A stretch of 64,000 nt of DNA, from the NCBI RefSeq assembly GCF_000685015.1, contig NZ_BAYA01000033.1, forward strand, positions 1 to 64,000, given 5' to 3'. This stretch comes from Paraburkholderia bannensis NBRC 103871. GTDB taxonomy: Bacteria; Pseudomonadota; Gammaproteobacteria; Burkholderiales; Burkholderiaceae. The notes under the pieces were generated by a model that did not search any database, was not told the origin of the DNA, and saw only the letters and a list, made by a program, of their open reading frames with translations. Both the position numbers and the translations under genes were made by a program. Positions 1-8,602 of this stretch are shown here, one piece after another; position 1 is the first letter of the stretch, and every line of letters begins with the position of its first letter.

Positions 1-130
1 CTGGCGCCTGTCGGCCTGAGGCATTCACGGCGTCCGACACGCGCAGGCAACGTCGAACACAACGACCACAGCGACCACAACCCGAGCACGCCGCACGCAC
101 GGCGTGCCGCTTCCACACCTGGAGTACCCG

Positions 131-1471
131 ATGAACTCTCTCGCCCAGACCGATTCGTCATCGACGTCCGCTTCGACGTCCACCGCGGCGCTCGATCAGC
201 CGCGCGCCGGACGCGGCCGTCTCGCCACGGCCAGCATGGTCGGCACGTCGCTGGAGTGGTACGACTTCACCGTCTACAACACGCTTGCCGCGCTGGTCTT
301 CAACCACCTGTTCTTCCCGTCGGTCGATCCGCTCGCGGGCACGCTGCTGGCGTTCTCCACCTACGCGGTGGGCTATGTGTCGCGCCCGCTCGGCGGCTTC
401 ATTTTCGGCAACCTCGGCGACCGCGTGGGCCGGCGCGCCGTGCTCATGCTCACGCTGGTGCTCATGGGCATCACGACCGCGCTGATGGGCGTGCTGCCCA
501 CCTATGCCAGCGTCGGCATTCTCAGCCCGATCCTGCTGGTGAGCCTGCGTTTCGTGCAGGGCATCGCGCTGGGCGGCGAATGGGCGGGCGCGGTGCTGCT
601 CGCGGTCGAACACGGCGACCAGAAGAAACGCGGCCTCAACGCCTCGTGGGCGCAGGTCGGGCCGTCGTTCGGCACGCTGCTGGGCACGGGTTTCATCGCG
701 CTGCTCACGCTGGCCGTCGCGCCCGATGCGTTCCTTTCGTGGGGCTGGCGCGTGCCGTTCCTCGCGAGCCTGCTGCTCGTCGGCTTCGGCCTGTGGGTGC
801 GTCGCAGCGTGGGCGAGACGCCGCAATTCGAGAAGCTGAACGAAGCGCACGCCACCGTCCAGGTGCCCGTCGCGGAAGTCTTCTCGCAGCACTGGCGCAG
901 GCTGCTGATCGCGGGCGGCGCTCGCATCGGCTCGGACGTGCTCTACGCGCTGCTCGTGGTCTTCACGCTGACTTACGTGACGACGGTGCTCGATCTCTCG
1001 CGCTCGCTGGCGCTGGGCGCCGTGCTCGCGGGCACCGCCTGCAACGCCGCCACCGTGCCGCTGTTCGGCGCGCTCTCCGACCGCTTCGGGCGTCGCCCCG
1101 TCTACCTGTGCGGCGTGCTGGCCGCGATCGTGTGGGCGTTCGGTTTCTTCTCGCTCGTCAATACTTCGCAGCCCGTATTGATCGTGCTGGCGGTGATGAT
1201 CGGCCTCGTGATTCACGCTGTCATGTACGGCCCGCAGGCGGCATTCGTCACCGAGCAGTTCCCCACCCGCGTGCGCTACGCCGGTTCCTCGCTCGCTTAT
1301 ACGCTGGCCGGGATCCTGGGCGGCGGCTTTGCGCCGCTCATCATCGTCGCGCTGTACCGGACGTGGCACGCAACCACGGCGGTGTCGCTCTACGTGAGCG
1401 GCGCGCTGATCGTCACGTCGATTGCGCTGCTGGCCGCGCGGGAAACGGCGCACCGTCCGCTCGACGAATAA
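131..1471 (+). CDS. MFS transporter, metabolite:H+ symporter (MHS) type
   Basis: Inner-membrane secondary transporter of about 446 residues with the usual 12 hydrophobic segments. The MHS-family pattern is visible: a Glu-Trp-Tyr-Asp-Phe start of the first helix (residues 42-46) and the loop 2-3 signature GDRVGRR (96-102), as in ShiA/ProP/KgtP relatives. The first 30 residues are Ser/Thr-rich and probably cytoplasmic. I chose the ATG at 131 because GGAG lies 6 bases upstream; a GTG at 104 would add nine residues without a better ribosome site. It leads a three-gene plus-strand run (transporter, DUF2848, amidase) with gaps of 101 and 31 bp, so it probably imports the substrate of those enzymes. 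The substrate is not readable; an organic or amino acid derivative is the likely class. Confidence 0.9.
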   Translation: MNSLAQTDSSSTSASTSTAALDQPRAGRGRLATASMVGTSLEWYDFTVYNTLAALVFNHLFFPSVDPLAGTLLAFSTYAVGYVSRPLGGFIFGNLGDRVGRRAVLMLTLVLMGITTALMGVLPTYASVGILSPILLVSLRFVQGIALGGEWAGAVLLAVEHGDQKKRGLNASWAQVGPSFGTLLGTGFIALLTLAVAPDAFLSWGWRVPFLASLLLVGFGLWVRRSVGETPQFEKLNEAHATVQVPVAEVFSQHWRRLLIAGGARIGSDVLYALLVVFTLTYVTTVLDLSRSLALGAVLAGTACNAATVPLFGALSDRFGRRPVYLCGVLAAIVWAFGFFSLVNTSQPVLIVLAVMIGLVIHAVMYGPQAAFVTEQFPTRVRYAGSSLAYTLAGILGGGFAPLIIVALYRTWHATTAVSLYVSGALIVTSIALLAARETAHRPLDE

Positions 1472-1572
1472 GCGGGCGCACCCGAAACGAAACGGCTTCA
1501 AATGGTTCCGGCATGCGCCGCGCGCGGCATGCCGTGGCCTCTCTCACCCCAACGCTTTTGTACTTCCGCACC

Positions 1573-2289
1573 ATGACTACGCTTTCCTTCACCGTTATCC
1601 CCGTCGACGGCGCCGCCGCGACCGTGCCCGTCGAGATCGACACGCTCGTGATCGCCGGCTGGGCCGGGCGCGACGCGCAGGCCATCCAGGCGCATATCGA
1701 CGAACTCGCCGCGCTGGGCGTCGCGCCGCCGTCGAGCACGCCGTGCTTCTACCGCGTGGCCGCCGACCAGCTCACCCAGGCGCAGACCGTCGAGGTGCTC
1801 GGCACGCACACGAGCGGTGAGATCGAATGCGTGCTGATGGACAGCCCGCTCGGCACGCTCGTGACGATTGGCTCCGATCACACCGACCGCAAGGCGGAAG
1901 CCTATAGCGTCGCGGTCTCGAAGCAGGTCTGCGCGAAGCCGCTCGCACGCGAGGCGTGGCGTTACGCCGATGTGGCCGCGCATTGGGACAAGCTGGAATT
2001 GCGCGCCTCGCTGATCGACGCCAACGGCAACGCGCGCCCGTACCAGCACGGCGCGGTGGACGGCCTGCTGCCGCCGCCCGCGCTCTGGCAAGGCTACGCC
2101 AGCGCGGCGCAAGGCAGCGAGGCTGCGCTGCCCGCACGTTGCGCGATGTTCAGCGGCACGCTGAGCGTGCACGGCGAACTCGCAGCGATGACCAGCGGCG
2201 AAAGCTTCGACATGGAACTGCACGACCCCGTGCTCAAGCGCAGCCTGCGCCAGCGCTACAGCGTGCACGCGCTGCCCGTGGTCGCCTGA
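1573..2289 (+). CDS. DUF2848 family protein
   Basis: About 238 residues, matching the DUF2848 family, which is related to the fumarylacetoacetate-hydrolase-like fold; no reaction is established. Recognisable parts are the N-terminal strand with a Val-Ile-Ala-Gly-Trp-Ala-Gly-Arg-Asp motif (about residues 29-37), a central GSDHTDRKAE segment and a conserved KQVCAKP stretch. The ATG at 1573 is taken because homology begins there; the open frame continues upstream through the transporter gene in another frame and is not coding. It sits between an MHS transporter and an amidase, a linkage that suggests processing of the amidase substrate or product. Family assignment is firm, function is unknown. 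Confidence 0.88.
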   Translation: MTTLSFTVIPVDGAAATVPVEIDTLVIAGWAGRDAQAIQAHIDELAALGVAPPSSTPCFYRVAADQLTQAQTVEVLGTHTSGEIECVLMDSPLGTLVTIGSDHTDRKAEAYSVAVSKQVCAKPLAREAWRYADVAAHWDKLELRASLIDANGNARPYQHGAVDGLLPPPALWQGYASAAQGSEAALPARCAMFSGTLSVHGELAAMTSGESFDMELHDPVLKRSLRQRYSVHALPVVA

Positions 2290-2320
2290 TCCGCCCTCAC
2301 GTTAGCCCTATCGCACCACC

Positions 2321-3715
2321 ATGCCGACGACCCACTTCCCGCCCGCCGCCCCGCTACAGCAACTCGCCGACGCGCTCGACGCGGGCACGACCACGAGCCG
2401 CGCGCTCGTCGAAACCGCACTAGAGCGCATCGCCGCTGCGGGCGGTGACGGCGCGCACGCCTTCATTCACGTCGATGCCGACGGCGCGCGCCGCCTGGCC
2501 GACGCCCAGGACGCACTGCGCCGCGCGGGCGTGAAGCTCTCGCCGCTGGCGGGCCTGCCCGTTTCCATCAAGGATCTGTTCGACGTTGCGGGCGAACGCA
2601 CGCGCGCCGGTTCGCGCGTGCTCGACGAGGTCGCGCCCGCCACCGCCGATGCGCCTGCCGTCGCCCGCCTGCGCCGCGCAGGTGCGGTGCTGATCGGCCG
2701 CACCAACATGAGCGAGTTCGCGTTCTCGGGCCTTGGGCTGAACCCGTGGCGCGGCACGCCGCGCTCGCCCTGGAACGACAGCACCGATGGCACCGACGGC
2801 GCAGCGCGCGTGGCGGGCGGCTCGTCCTCGGGCGCGGCGGCATCGGTCGCGCAAGGGATGGCGGCGGCGGGACTCGGCAGCGACACGGGCGGCTCGCTGC
2901 GCATCCCGGCGGCGTTCTGCGGCCTGACCGGCTTCAAGCCGACGGCACGCCGCACGCCCACCGCAGGCGTGTTCCCGCTCTCGACCACGCTCGACACGGT
3001 AGGCGCGATTGCGCCGGACGTGGCCTGCTGCGCGCTGCTCGACCGTGTGCTGTCCACGCCTGGCTTCGAGGTAGATCAGCACGACGCCAGGCGCACGACG
3101 CTCGACGGCGTGCGCCTGGCCGTGCTCTCGAACTACGTGACCGAAGGCATGGATCAAACAGTCGCGCAGGCGTGGGAAGCCGCGCTGACGAAGCTCGCCC
3201 GCGCGGGCGCGCGCCTCGTGCCGCTGCGCCTGCCGTTGCTCGACGCGTTGCCCACGATCAATCGCTACGGCTTTTCGCCGATCGAGGCCTATGCGGCGCA
3301 CCGCGAGCGCCTGCACACGCAAGCCGATGCCTATGATCCGCGTGTGCTCGCGCGCATCCGTCACGGCGAGGCCGCACGCGCGGCCGATTACCTCGACCTG
3401 CTCGCGGCCCGCGCCGCCGCCATCGACGAGGCCCGTAGCGCGCTAGCCGGATTCGACGCCTTTGTCATGCCCACGGTGCCCATCGTGCCGCCCGCCATCG
3501 CCGCGCTCGAAGCTCACGCCGCGCACTTCGCCGCGACCAACGCGCTGGTGCTGCGCAATCCGTCGGTGGTGAATTTTCTGGATGGCTGCGCGGTATCGCT
3601 GCCGTGCACGCCGCCAGGCGCGGCGCCGGTGGGCTTGAGCGTCGCGGGCCTGGCGCTCGCGGACGCGCGCGTGCTGGGCATTGCCCAGACGATGGAAAGC
3701 GTGCTGCGCGGATAA
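2321..3715 (+). CDS. amidase (amidase-signature family)
   Basis: 464 residues, full length for amidase-signature hydrolases (GatA/FAAH/AtzF type), which split C-N amide bonds with a Ser-Ser-Lys triad. The triad is readable: Lys84 in SIKDLFD, the cis-Ser168 in GGSSSG, and nucleophile Ser192 in GSDTGGS, with the 24-residue spacing between the serines seen in the family. No signal peptide, so cytoplasmic. It starts 31 bp after the DUF2848 gene and ends tail to tail with the luciferase-like gene on the other strand. Substrate cannot be deduced; the absence of gatB/gatC nearby and the transporter context argue for a catabolic amidase rather than the tRNA amidotransferase subunit. Confidence 0.92.
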   Translation: MPTTHFPPAAPLQQLADALDAGTTTSRALVETALERIAAAGGDGAHAFIHVDADGARRLADAQDALRRAGVKLSPLAGLPVSIKDLFDVAGERTRAGSRVLDEVAPATADAPAVARLRRAGAVLIGRTNMSEFAFSGLGLNPWRGTPRSPWNDSTDGTDGAARVAGGSSSGAAASVAQGMAAAGLGSDTGGSLRIPAAFCGLTGFKPTARRTPTAGVFPLSTTLDTVGAIAPDVACCALLDRVLSTPGFEVDQHDARRTTLDGVRLAVLSNYVTEGMDQTVAQAWEAALTKLARAGARLVPLRLPLLDALPTINRYGFSPIEAYAAHRERLHTQADAYDPRVLARIRHGEAARAADYLDLLAARAAAIDEARSALAGFDAFVMPTVPIVPPAIAALEAHAAHFAATNALVLRNPSVVNFLDGCAVSLPCTPPGAAPVGLSVAGLALADARVLGIAQTMESVLRG

Positions 3716-3730
3716 CCGCGCGCGCGGTCT

Positions 3731-4702
3731 TTAGTCCGCGTGAAAATGCGGCAGCACCTCGGCGGCCAGTTCGTCGAGAACTTCGCGCGCGGGGCGCTCG
3801 CCGCCCAGGTTGAAGGTGACGTGCTGCATGCCCGCGTCGCGCATCGCCTCCAGCAGCCCGACGAGCGCGATGCGCCCGGTGCGATAGCCCAGCGGGACGG
3901 ACGTTGCCGGTTCGTGCGCAGCGTCGCTCAGTTGCAGGCGCATCGCGGTGCCGAAGGCGCGAAACGCGCCGGGCGCGACACGATCCACGGCGGCGCGCCA
4001 TAGCGCATGGCGCGAGCGCTGCGCCTCGGGCTCGCGATGGTAGGTCATCCAGCCAATCGCATTGCGCGCGATCCAGTCCACGCTCTGCCCGCCCGAGCCG
4101 ACGGCGAGCATCGGCACGGTCGTCGCCGGACGCGGCAGCAGGAAGAATCCGGGCGCATCGGTTGGTGCGAAGTCCGGCACGACGCGCGAATCCGGCGCGA
4201 GCGCGGCAGCCAGCGTGCCCCAATGACGCCGGTACAGTTCGCGGCGCGCCTCGCCGTCCTGGCCGAAGGCCGCGTATTCGGCGGGACGGTCGCCCGAACC
4301 CAGGCCCAGAATGAAGCGCCCTTCCGACAAATGACTCACCGATACCGCGCCTTTGGCGATATGCAGCGGATGGCGCAGCGTCAGCACGATCGCGCCGCTG
4401 ATGAGCGCGGCGCGCTGTGTATGCGTGGCCAGCGCGCCAAGCAAGACCCACGGATCGAGATGGCCGACGGGATCGGGATAATCGGCGCTATTGAGCGGCA
4501 CGTCGCGCACCCAGAGCGCGCGAAAGCCCAGCGCATCGGCGTGATGGGCAAGCGCGACCTGCTCGCGGAAATCGGCGACGTGGGTATCGGGCGGCAGCAC
4601 CGGCAGCGACAGGCCAATCGACAGTTGCGACTGCGCGAACACGCGCGCGACGGGGTTCGGGCCGATCGGGTTCGCATCGACCGGGTTATCGGGGAAGTCC
4701 AT
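3731..4702 (-). CDS. LLM class oxidoreductase (luciferase-like, BA3436-type)
   Basis: 323-residue flavin-dependent monooxygenase-like protein of the bacterial luciferase superfamily. It resembles the luciferase-type oxidoreductase group that opens with a short leader, then SIGLSLP, a beta-strand barrel and the GRFILGLGSGDRP loop near residue 130, which contacts flavin phosphate in the superfamily. Cytoplasmic, probably FMN/FMNH2 dependent. It lies 61 bp downstream of the MalT/AlkS-type regulator on the same strand and may be the last gene of the ligase-lysR-luxR run, suggesting oxidation of a hydrophobic carboxylate or carbonyl compound, but the substrate is unknown. Confidence 0.85.
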   Translation of the reverse strand: MDFPDNPVDANPIGPNPVARVFAQSQLSIGLSLPVLPPDTHVADFREQVALAHHADALGFRALWVRDVPLNSADYPDPVGHLDPWVLLGALATHTQRAALISGAIVLTLRHPLHIAKGAVSVSHLSEGRFILGLGSGDRPAEYAAFGQDGEARRELYRRHWGTLAAALAPDSRVVPDFAPTDAPGFFLLPRPATTVPMLAVGSGGQSVDWIARNAIGWMTYHREPEAQRSRHALWRAAVDRVAPGAFRAFGTAMRLQLSDAAHEPATSVPLGYRTGRIALVGLLEAMRDAGMQHVTFNLGGERPAREVLDELAAEVLPHFHAD

Positions 4703-4763
4703 GAAGGCGCTCTCGCAGGGACAGGCAGGACGTGACGATAGCGCGTTTCGCCTTGCGCCGGGT

Positions 4764-7574
4764 TCATCGCCGCTTGGCCGCGCCCGCCGTGGGGACTGGC
4801 GGGCGCACGGCGGGCATGTCGAAGGCCAGGCCGGTGCGCACGGCCTGGATGCGCGAATTCACGTTGAGCTTCTCGAAGATATTCTTGAGATGCCATTTGA
4901 TGGTTTCGGGTGCGACGCGCAGCGCGCGGGCGATTTCCTTGTTCGAAAGTCCGCGCGCCACATAGTCGAGAATTTCCACTTCGCGCGCGCTCAGGTTGCT
5001 GGCGGCAAGACTCGCAGCCGATTGGCGCGACTCATCCGGCCGGGCGTCGCGTCCGTCCGCCGCCGTGGCCGTGAAAGCCGCCTTGAGTTCGTCGAGATAC
5101 CAGACGCTCACGCCGGGAAAGCGCGCCAGGTTCTGGCCGATGGCCGACAGCAGCGCCACGACGCGCTCCCCTTCGTCGACAACGCTGCGCACGAGGCCAT
5201 TGCGCTGCCCGTAAGCCAGCGCCTGCGCGAGCAGTGCGAGCGCCGCCTCGCCGTCGCCGGCTTCGTGCGAAGCCAGCGCCGCGGGCAGCGCGGCCTGCGC
5301 GGCGAACCAGGGCATGCCGCGCGCGCTCAATTCGCGATGCACGCTGCCGAATAGCGCTGCGGCTTCGGCGGCATGGCCGTCGTGCAGGAGCAGTCGCGCG
5401 CGGGCCGTCTGGGCGAACGACCACGTTTCGATGCCGCTGCCTGCGGCGGGCGGCGCGTTGTCGTCGAATTCCGCGAGCGCGCGTAGCGCCTCGCCGTGGC
5501 GATGCGCCTGCGTGAGATTGCCTTCGATCAGGCTCACGCGCACCTGCGCGCCCATGCACGCCGCCTGAAGGCGCAGCCATTGCCGCCCGGCCGCGACGCG
5601 CTCGACGTCGTGCAGCAACGCCTGCGCGCCGCCGAAATCGCGTCCGTGCACGAGTTCCATCGCCGCCGTGAGCGCGAAGCGCAGCATCGGCCCGAGCGAG
5701 CAGGCCTGCAGCGCAATCGGCAGGCGCTCGCGCTGGAGTTCGCGCACGCGCGCGAGGTCGCCCCACTCGTACCAGATCGCGCCGAGATAACCGGCCGGCA
5801 ACGCCGCCGCCGCGCACAGCCGTCCCGCGCGCTCCTCGGCCATGCGCAGCGCGCCTTCGAACGTCCGCGCCGCGTCGTGCAGTCGTCCCGCGACGAATTC
5901 GCCCAGTCCGCTCATGCTGCGCCGGTAGACATTCGAATAGAGCAGCGCGTCGCTGGCGGCTTCGTCGCGTGCGCGCAGGCGCAGCACTTCGTCCAGCCCG
6001 CCGGCATAGCTCAAGCCGAAAATCAGCGTGGTCTGGCCGATCTGCTCGACCCATGTCCCCACGGACGGCTGGGCATCGAGCACCTGACGGCCCAGCCGCA
6101 GCGACTCGGCGCTTTCGTCGGCGAGTCCCGCGACCAGCGAGCGCACCGCGAGCACTTCCAGCGCGGCCACGTCGTCAATGGCGAGCTTGCCACTGCCGAT
6201 ATCCGCTTCGATACGCTCCAGCGCGCGGCGCGCGGCGACGATCTGCAGCGAAAGCGCCAGCGCCCACGCGTGCGCCAGGCGCAAGCGCACGCGGCCTTCG
6301 AACGCGGCGTCCGGCAGGCGCGCGATCCAGTTGAGCACGGTGCGCACGTCGCTCGCCGCGATGAGTTCCATGGCGCAGGACTCGACCCAGTCGGCGGCCT
6401 GTCCCACTTCGCCCGCCGCGAGCGCATGACGCACCGCCTCCGGCCACAGGCCCGCCGCGCCCAGCCAGCGCGCCGCCGCACGATGCAATGCGGGCAAGGC
6501 CTCGGGTCTGCGCACCTGCAACTCGTCGCGCAGGTACTGCGAGAACAGCGCGTGATAGCGGAACCACTGCGCCTCGCCGTCGAGCGCCTTCACGAAGAGA
6601 TTGCGCGCGCTGAGCCATTCGAGCATGGCGTGGGCGTCGTCGCGGCCCGTGAGCGCATTGCACAGCGCGGGCGTCATGCGTTCGAGCACGGCAGTCGCCA
6701 GCAGGAATTCGCGCACGGGCTGCGGCAGGACGTGCATGACGTTTTCGTTCATGTATGCCGCGATACCGCCGCGCGCCTGGGCGATGCGACGCACAACCTG
6801 CGCCGCATCCACATCGTCGCGCAAGGCCAGCGCCGCCAGTTGCAGGCCCGACACCCAGCCTTCGGTCGCACCGACCAGCGCTTCGAGATCCGCAAGCGCG
6901 AGTTCCTTGCCCGCCACGCGCCGCACGAATTCGGCGGCTTCGCTGCGCGTGAAGCGCAACATGTCGGCGTCGAGCCAGACGAGCTGATCGCGCGAAGCGA
7001 AATAGCTAAGCGGCAGCGCGGGCGTCGAGCGGCAGCCCAGCACGACATGCAGGTGATCGGGCGCATGGCGCAGGAGGCTGAACAGCGCCTCGTGGATCGC
7101 GGGTGCTTCGAGACGGTCGACATCGTCGAGAAAGAGATAGAGCGGCGTGTCGACGGCGGCGAGTTCGTTGAGCAGTTCCGCGAAGGCGACGTGGATCGGC
7201 AGCACGGCGCGCTCGCGCAATTGCTGCTGGGCGCGCGCGCCCACGCCGCCGCTCGCTTCCACCACCGCGGCGATCAGGTAGGCCGCGAAGGTGGACGGCT
7301 CGTCGTCCTCGTCGTCGAAGCTCACCCAGGCGGCCTGTGCGCCCTGCGCCAGCAGCGCGGCGCGCCATTCGGCCAGCAAGGTGGACTTGCCGTAACCCGC
7401 CGGTGCGCACACCACCGTGAGCCTGCGCTCGCGGCCCGCGCGCAGACGTTCGAGCGGCGCGGCGCGCGTCACCTGCTCGCGCGCATGCGCGGGCGCAAGC
7501 TTGGTGTGGATCAGCGCGGCGGCCGCGCCGTCTGTGCTCGCGCCACGGCGGCGCCTGTCGGGGCGTGGATTCAT
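4764..7574 (-). CDS. LuxR-family ATP-dependent regulator (MalT/AlkS-like, LAL)
   Basis: Large ATP-binding LuxR regulator of about 936 residues. N-terminal NTPase: Walker A APAGYGKST (residues 57-65) and Walker B LYLFLDD (145-151). A long central helical (TPR-like) region follows, and a C-terminal GerE/LuxR helix-turn-helix (about 857-910) with the typical LSAREVEIL and SNKEIA segments. This architecture is that of MalT and AlkS, which bind inducer and ATP, then activate promoters. The ATG at 7574 overlaps the stop of the upstream lysR gene (ATGA), with AGGAG 12 bases upstream; a longer open frame runs upstream antisense-like through lysR and is discarded. With an AlkK-like acyl-CoA ligase upstream, a role in fatty acid or alkane-derived acid sensing is a reasonable guess, not shown. 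Confidence 0.9.
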   Translation of the reverse strand: MNPRPDRRRRGASTDGAAAALIHTKLAPAHAREQVTRAAPLERLRAGRERRLTVVCAPAGYGKSTLLAEWRAALLAQGAQAAWVSFDDEDDEPSTFAAYLIAAVVEASGGVGARAQQQLRERAVLPIHVAFAELLNELAAVDTPLYLFLDDVDRLEAPAIHEALFSLLRHAPDHLHVVLGCRSTPALPLSYFASRDQLVWLDADMLRFTRSEAAEFVRRVAGKELALADLEALVGATEGWVSGLQLAALALRDDVDAAQVVRRIAQARGGIAAYMNENVMHVLPQPVREFLLATAVLERMTPALCNALTGRDDAHAMLEWLSARNLFVKALDGEAQWFRYHALFSQYLRDELQVRRPEALPALHRAAARWLGAAGLWPEAVRHALAAGEVGQAADWVESCAMELIAASDVRTVLNWIARLPDAAFEGRVRLRLAHAWALALSLQIVAARRALERIEADIGSGKLAIDDVAALEVLAVRSLVAGLADESAESLRLGRQVLDAQPSVGTWVEQIGQTTLIFGLSYAGGLDEVLRLRARDEAASDALLYSNVYRRSMSGLGEFVAGRLHDAARTFEGALRMAEERAGRLCAAAALPAGYLGAIWYEWGDLARVRELQRERLPIALQACSLGPMLRFALTAAMELVHGRDFGGAQALLHDVERVAAGRQWLRLQAACMGAQVRVSLIEGNLTQAHRHGEALRALAEFDDNAPPAAGSGIETWSFAQTARARLLLHDGHAAEAAALFGSVHRELSARGMPWFAAQAALPAALASHEAGDGEAALALLAQALAYGQRNGLVRSVVDEGERVVALLSAIGQNLARFPGVSVWYLDELKAAFTATAADGRDARPDESRQSAASLAASNLSAREVEILDYVARGLSNKEIARALRVAPETIKWHLKNIFEKLNVNSRIQAVRTGLAFDMPAVRPPVPTAGAAKRR

Positions 7575-8557
7575 CGGCGCGGTTGGCTCCTGAGCGGCAA
7601 CACGGCCACGCTGGGCGTGACGCGCACGAGCCGCTCGATCTCCTGTTCCTCGGTAGACAGCGCGGGCGCGAGCGTCGCGCGCAGATGCTCGACGAAGGTG
7701 CGGATGCGCGCATCGACATAGACGCGCGACACATAGACCGCGTAGACGTTGAGCGTCTGCAGGCGGTACTCCGGCAGCACGCGCACAAGCGTGCCCGCCC
7801 GTAGATCGTCGATCACCGAGTATATGGCGAGCGACCCGATGCCGCTGCCCGCGCGCAAGGCGACGGCCAGCGCCTCGGGTTCGTTGATCTGCAACGCGGG
7901 TTCGCCGAGCGCATGCACCGATTCGCCGTCCGGCCCTTGCAGGCGCCACTCGTGCGCGGGCGCGGCGGGCGTATCGAGGCCGACGCAGGCGTGCCGCGCG
8001 AGATCGGCAGGCGTGCGCGGCACGCCGTGGCGCGCGAGCCATGCGGGCGACGCCACCAGCACGCTGTAGCTCACGCCGATCTGCTGGGCGATATAGCCCG
8101 AATCGGGCAAGGACGCGGCGCTGAGCACGGAAACGTCATAGCCCTCCTCGACCAGATTGGGCAGACGCTGCGAGAGCGTGAGTTCGACGCCGACATCGGC
8201 GTAAAGCTCGCGATAGGCCACGACCGACGCCGTCACGTGGCGCTGCGCAAGCCCCGGCATCGCATGCACGCGCAGCCGCCCGTAGGGCCGCACGAGCGCA
8301 TTGCGCGCCTCGGCGTTGGCCTCGTCGACATCGCCGAGGATCGGCCGCACGCGCTCGAAGTAGCGCCGCCCGCTCTCGGTGAGCGCAAGGTGACGCGTCG
8401 TGCGTTGCAGCAGCCGCGTCTCCAGGTAGTCTTCGAGCTGGGAAATCGCGCGGGACACCATGCCCGTCGAAGTATCCATGCGCTTCGCAGCTGCCGTGAA
8501 ACTGCCGGCCTCCACGACGCGCACGAAAGTACGCATGTTTTCGAGCATGTCCATCAT
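7571..8557 (-). CDS. LysR-family transcriptional regulator
   Basis: About 328 residues: N-terminal winged helix (MDMLENMRTFVRVVEAGSF onward, helix-turn-helix about residues 15-60) and a substrate-binding effector domain. It belongs to the AaeR/DmlR-like subgroup that starts with Met-Asp-x-Leu-x-x-Met-x-x-Phe. An earlier TTG would add six residues; the ATG at 8557 is preferred, and the ATG three codons further in is also possible. Its stop overlaps the start of the MalT-like gene by four bases, so the two regulators are translationally coupled, an unusual pairing. It lies 45 bp downstream of the acyl-CoA ligase on the same strand and is probably co-transcribed with it. Confidence 0.9.
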   Translation of the reverse strand: MMDMLENMRTFVRVVEAGSFTAAAKRMDTSTGMVSRAISQLEDYLETRLLQRTTRHLALTESGRRYFERVRPILGDVDEANAEARNALVRPYGRLRVHAMPGLAQRHVTASVVAYRELYADVGVELTLSQRLPNLVEEGYDVSVLSAASLPDSGYIAQQIGVSYSVLVASPAWLARHGVPRTPADLARHACVGLDTPAAPAHEWRLQGPDGESVHALGEPALQINEPEALAVALRAGSGIGSLAIYSVIDDLRAGTLVRVLPEYRLQTLNVYAVYVSRVYVDARIRTFVEHLRATLAPALSTEEQEIERLVRVTPSVAVLPLRSQPRR

Positions 8558-8602
8558 GATCCGCGGGTTGTGCAAGGCGGCGCGCCGCCATCGGAACAGG
8601 CA

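Noticed and set aside
158..1501. Long antisense open frames opposite most genes
   Set aside because: They are Arg/Ala/His-rich translations typical of high-G+C shadow frames and match no family; the other strand carries a recognisable gene in each case.
256..1572. N-terminal extension of the DUF2848 frame to 256
   Set aside because: It lies inside the transporter gene in another frame; homology starts at the ATG at 1573.
3715..3728. Palindrome accgcg-cg-cgcggt as a terminator between amidase and LLM gene
   Set aside because: It has no loop and no T-run, and alternating CG is common by chance in this DNA.
7575..8042. Longer N-terminus for the MalT-like regulator
   Set aside because: The extra 156 codons run through the lysR gene and give low-complexity Arg/Ala residues; the ATGA overlap and AGGAG site support 7574.
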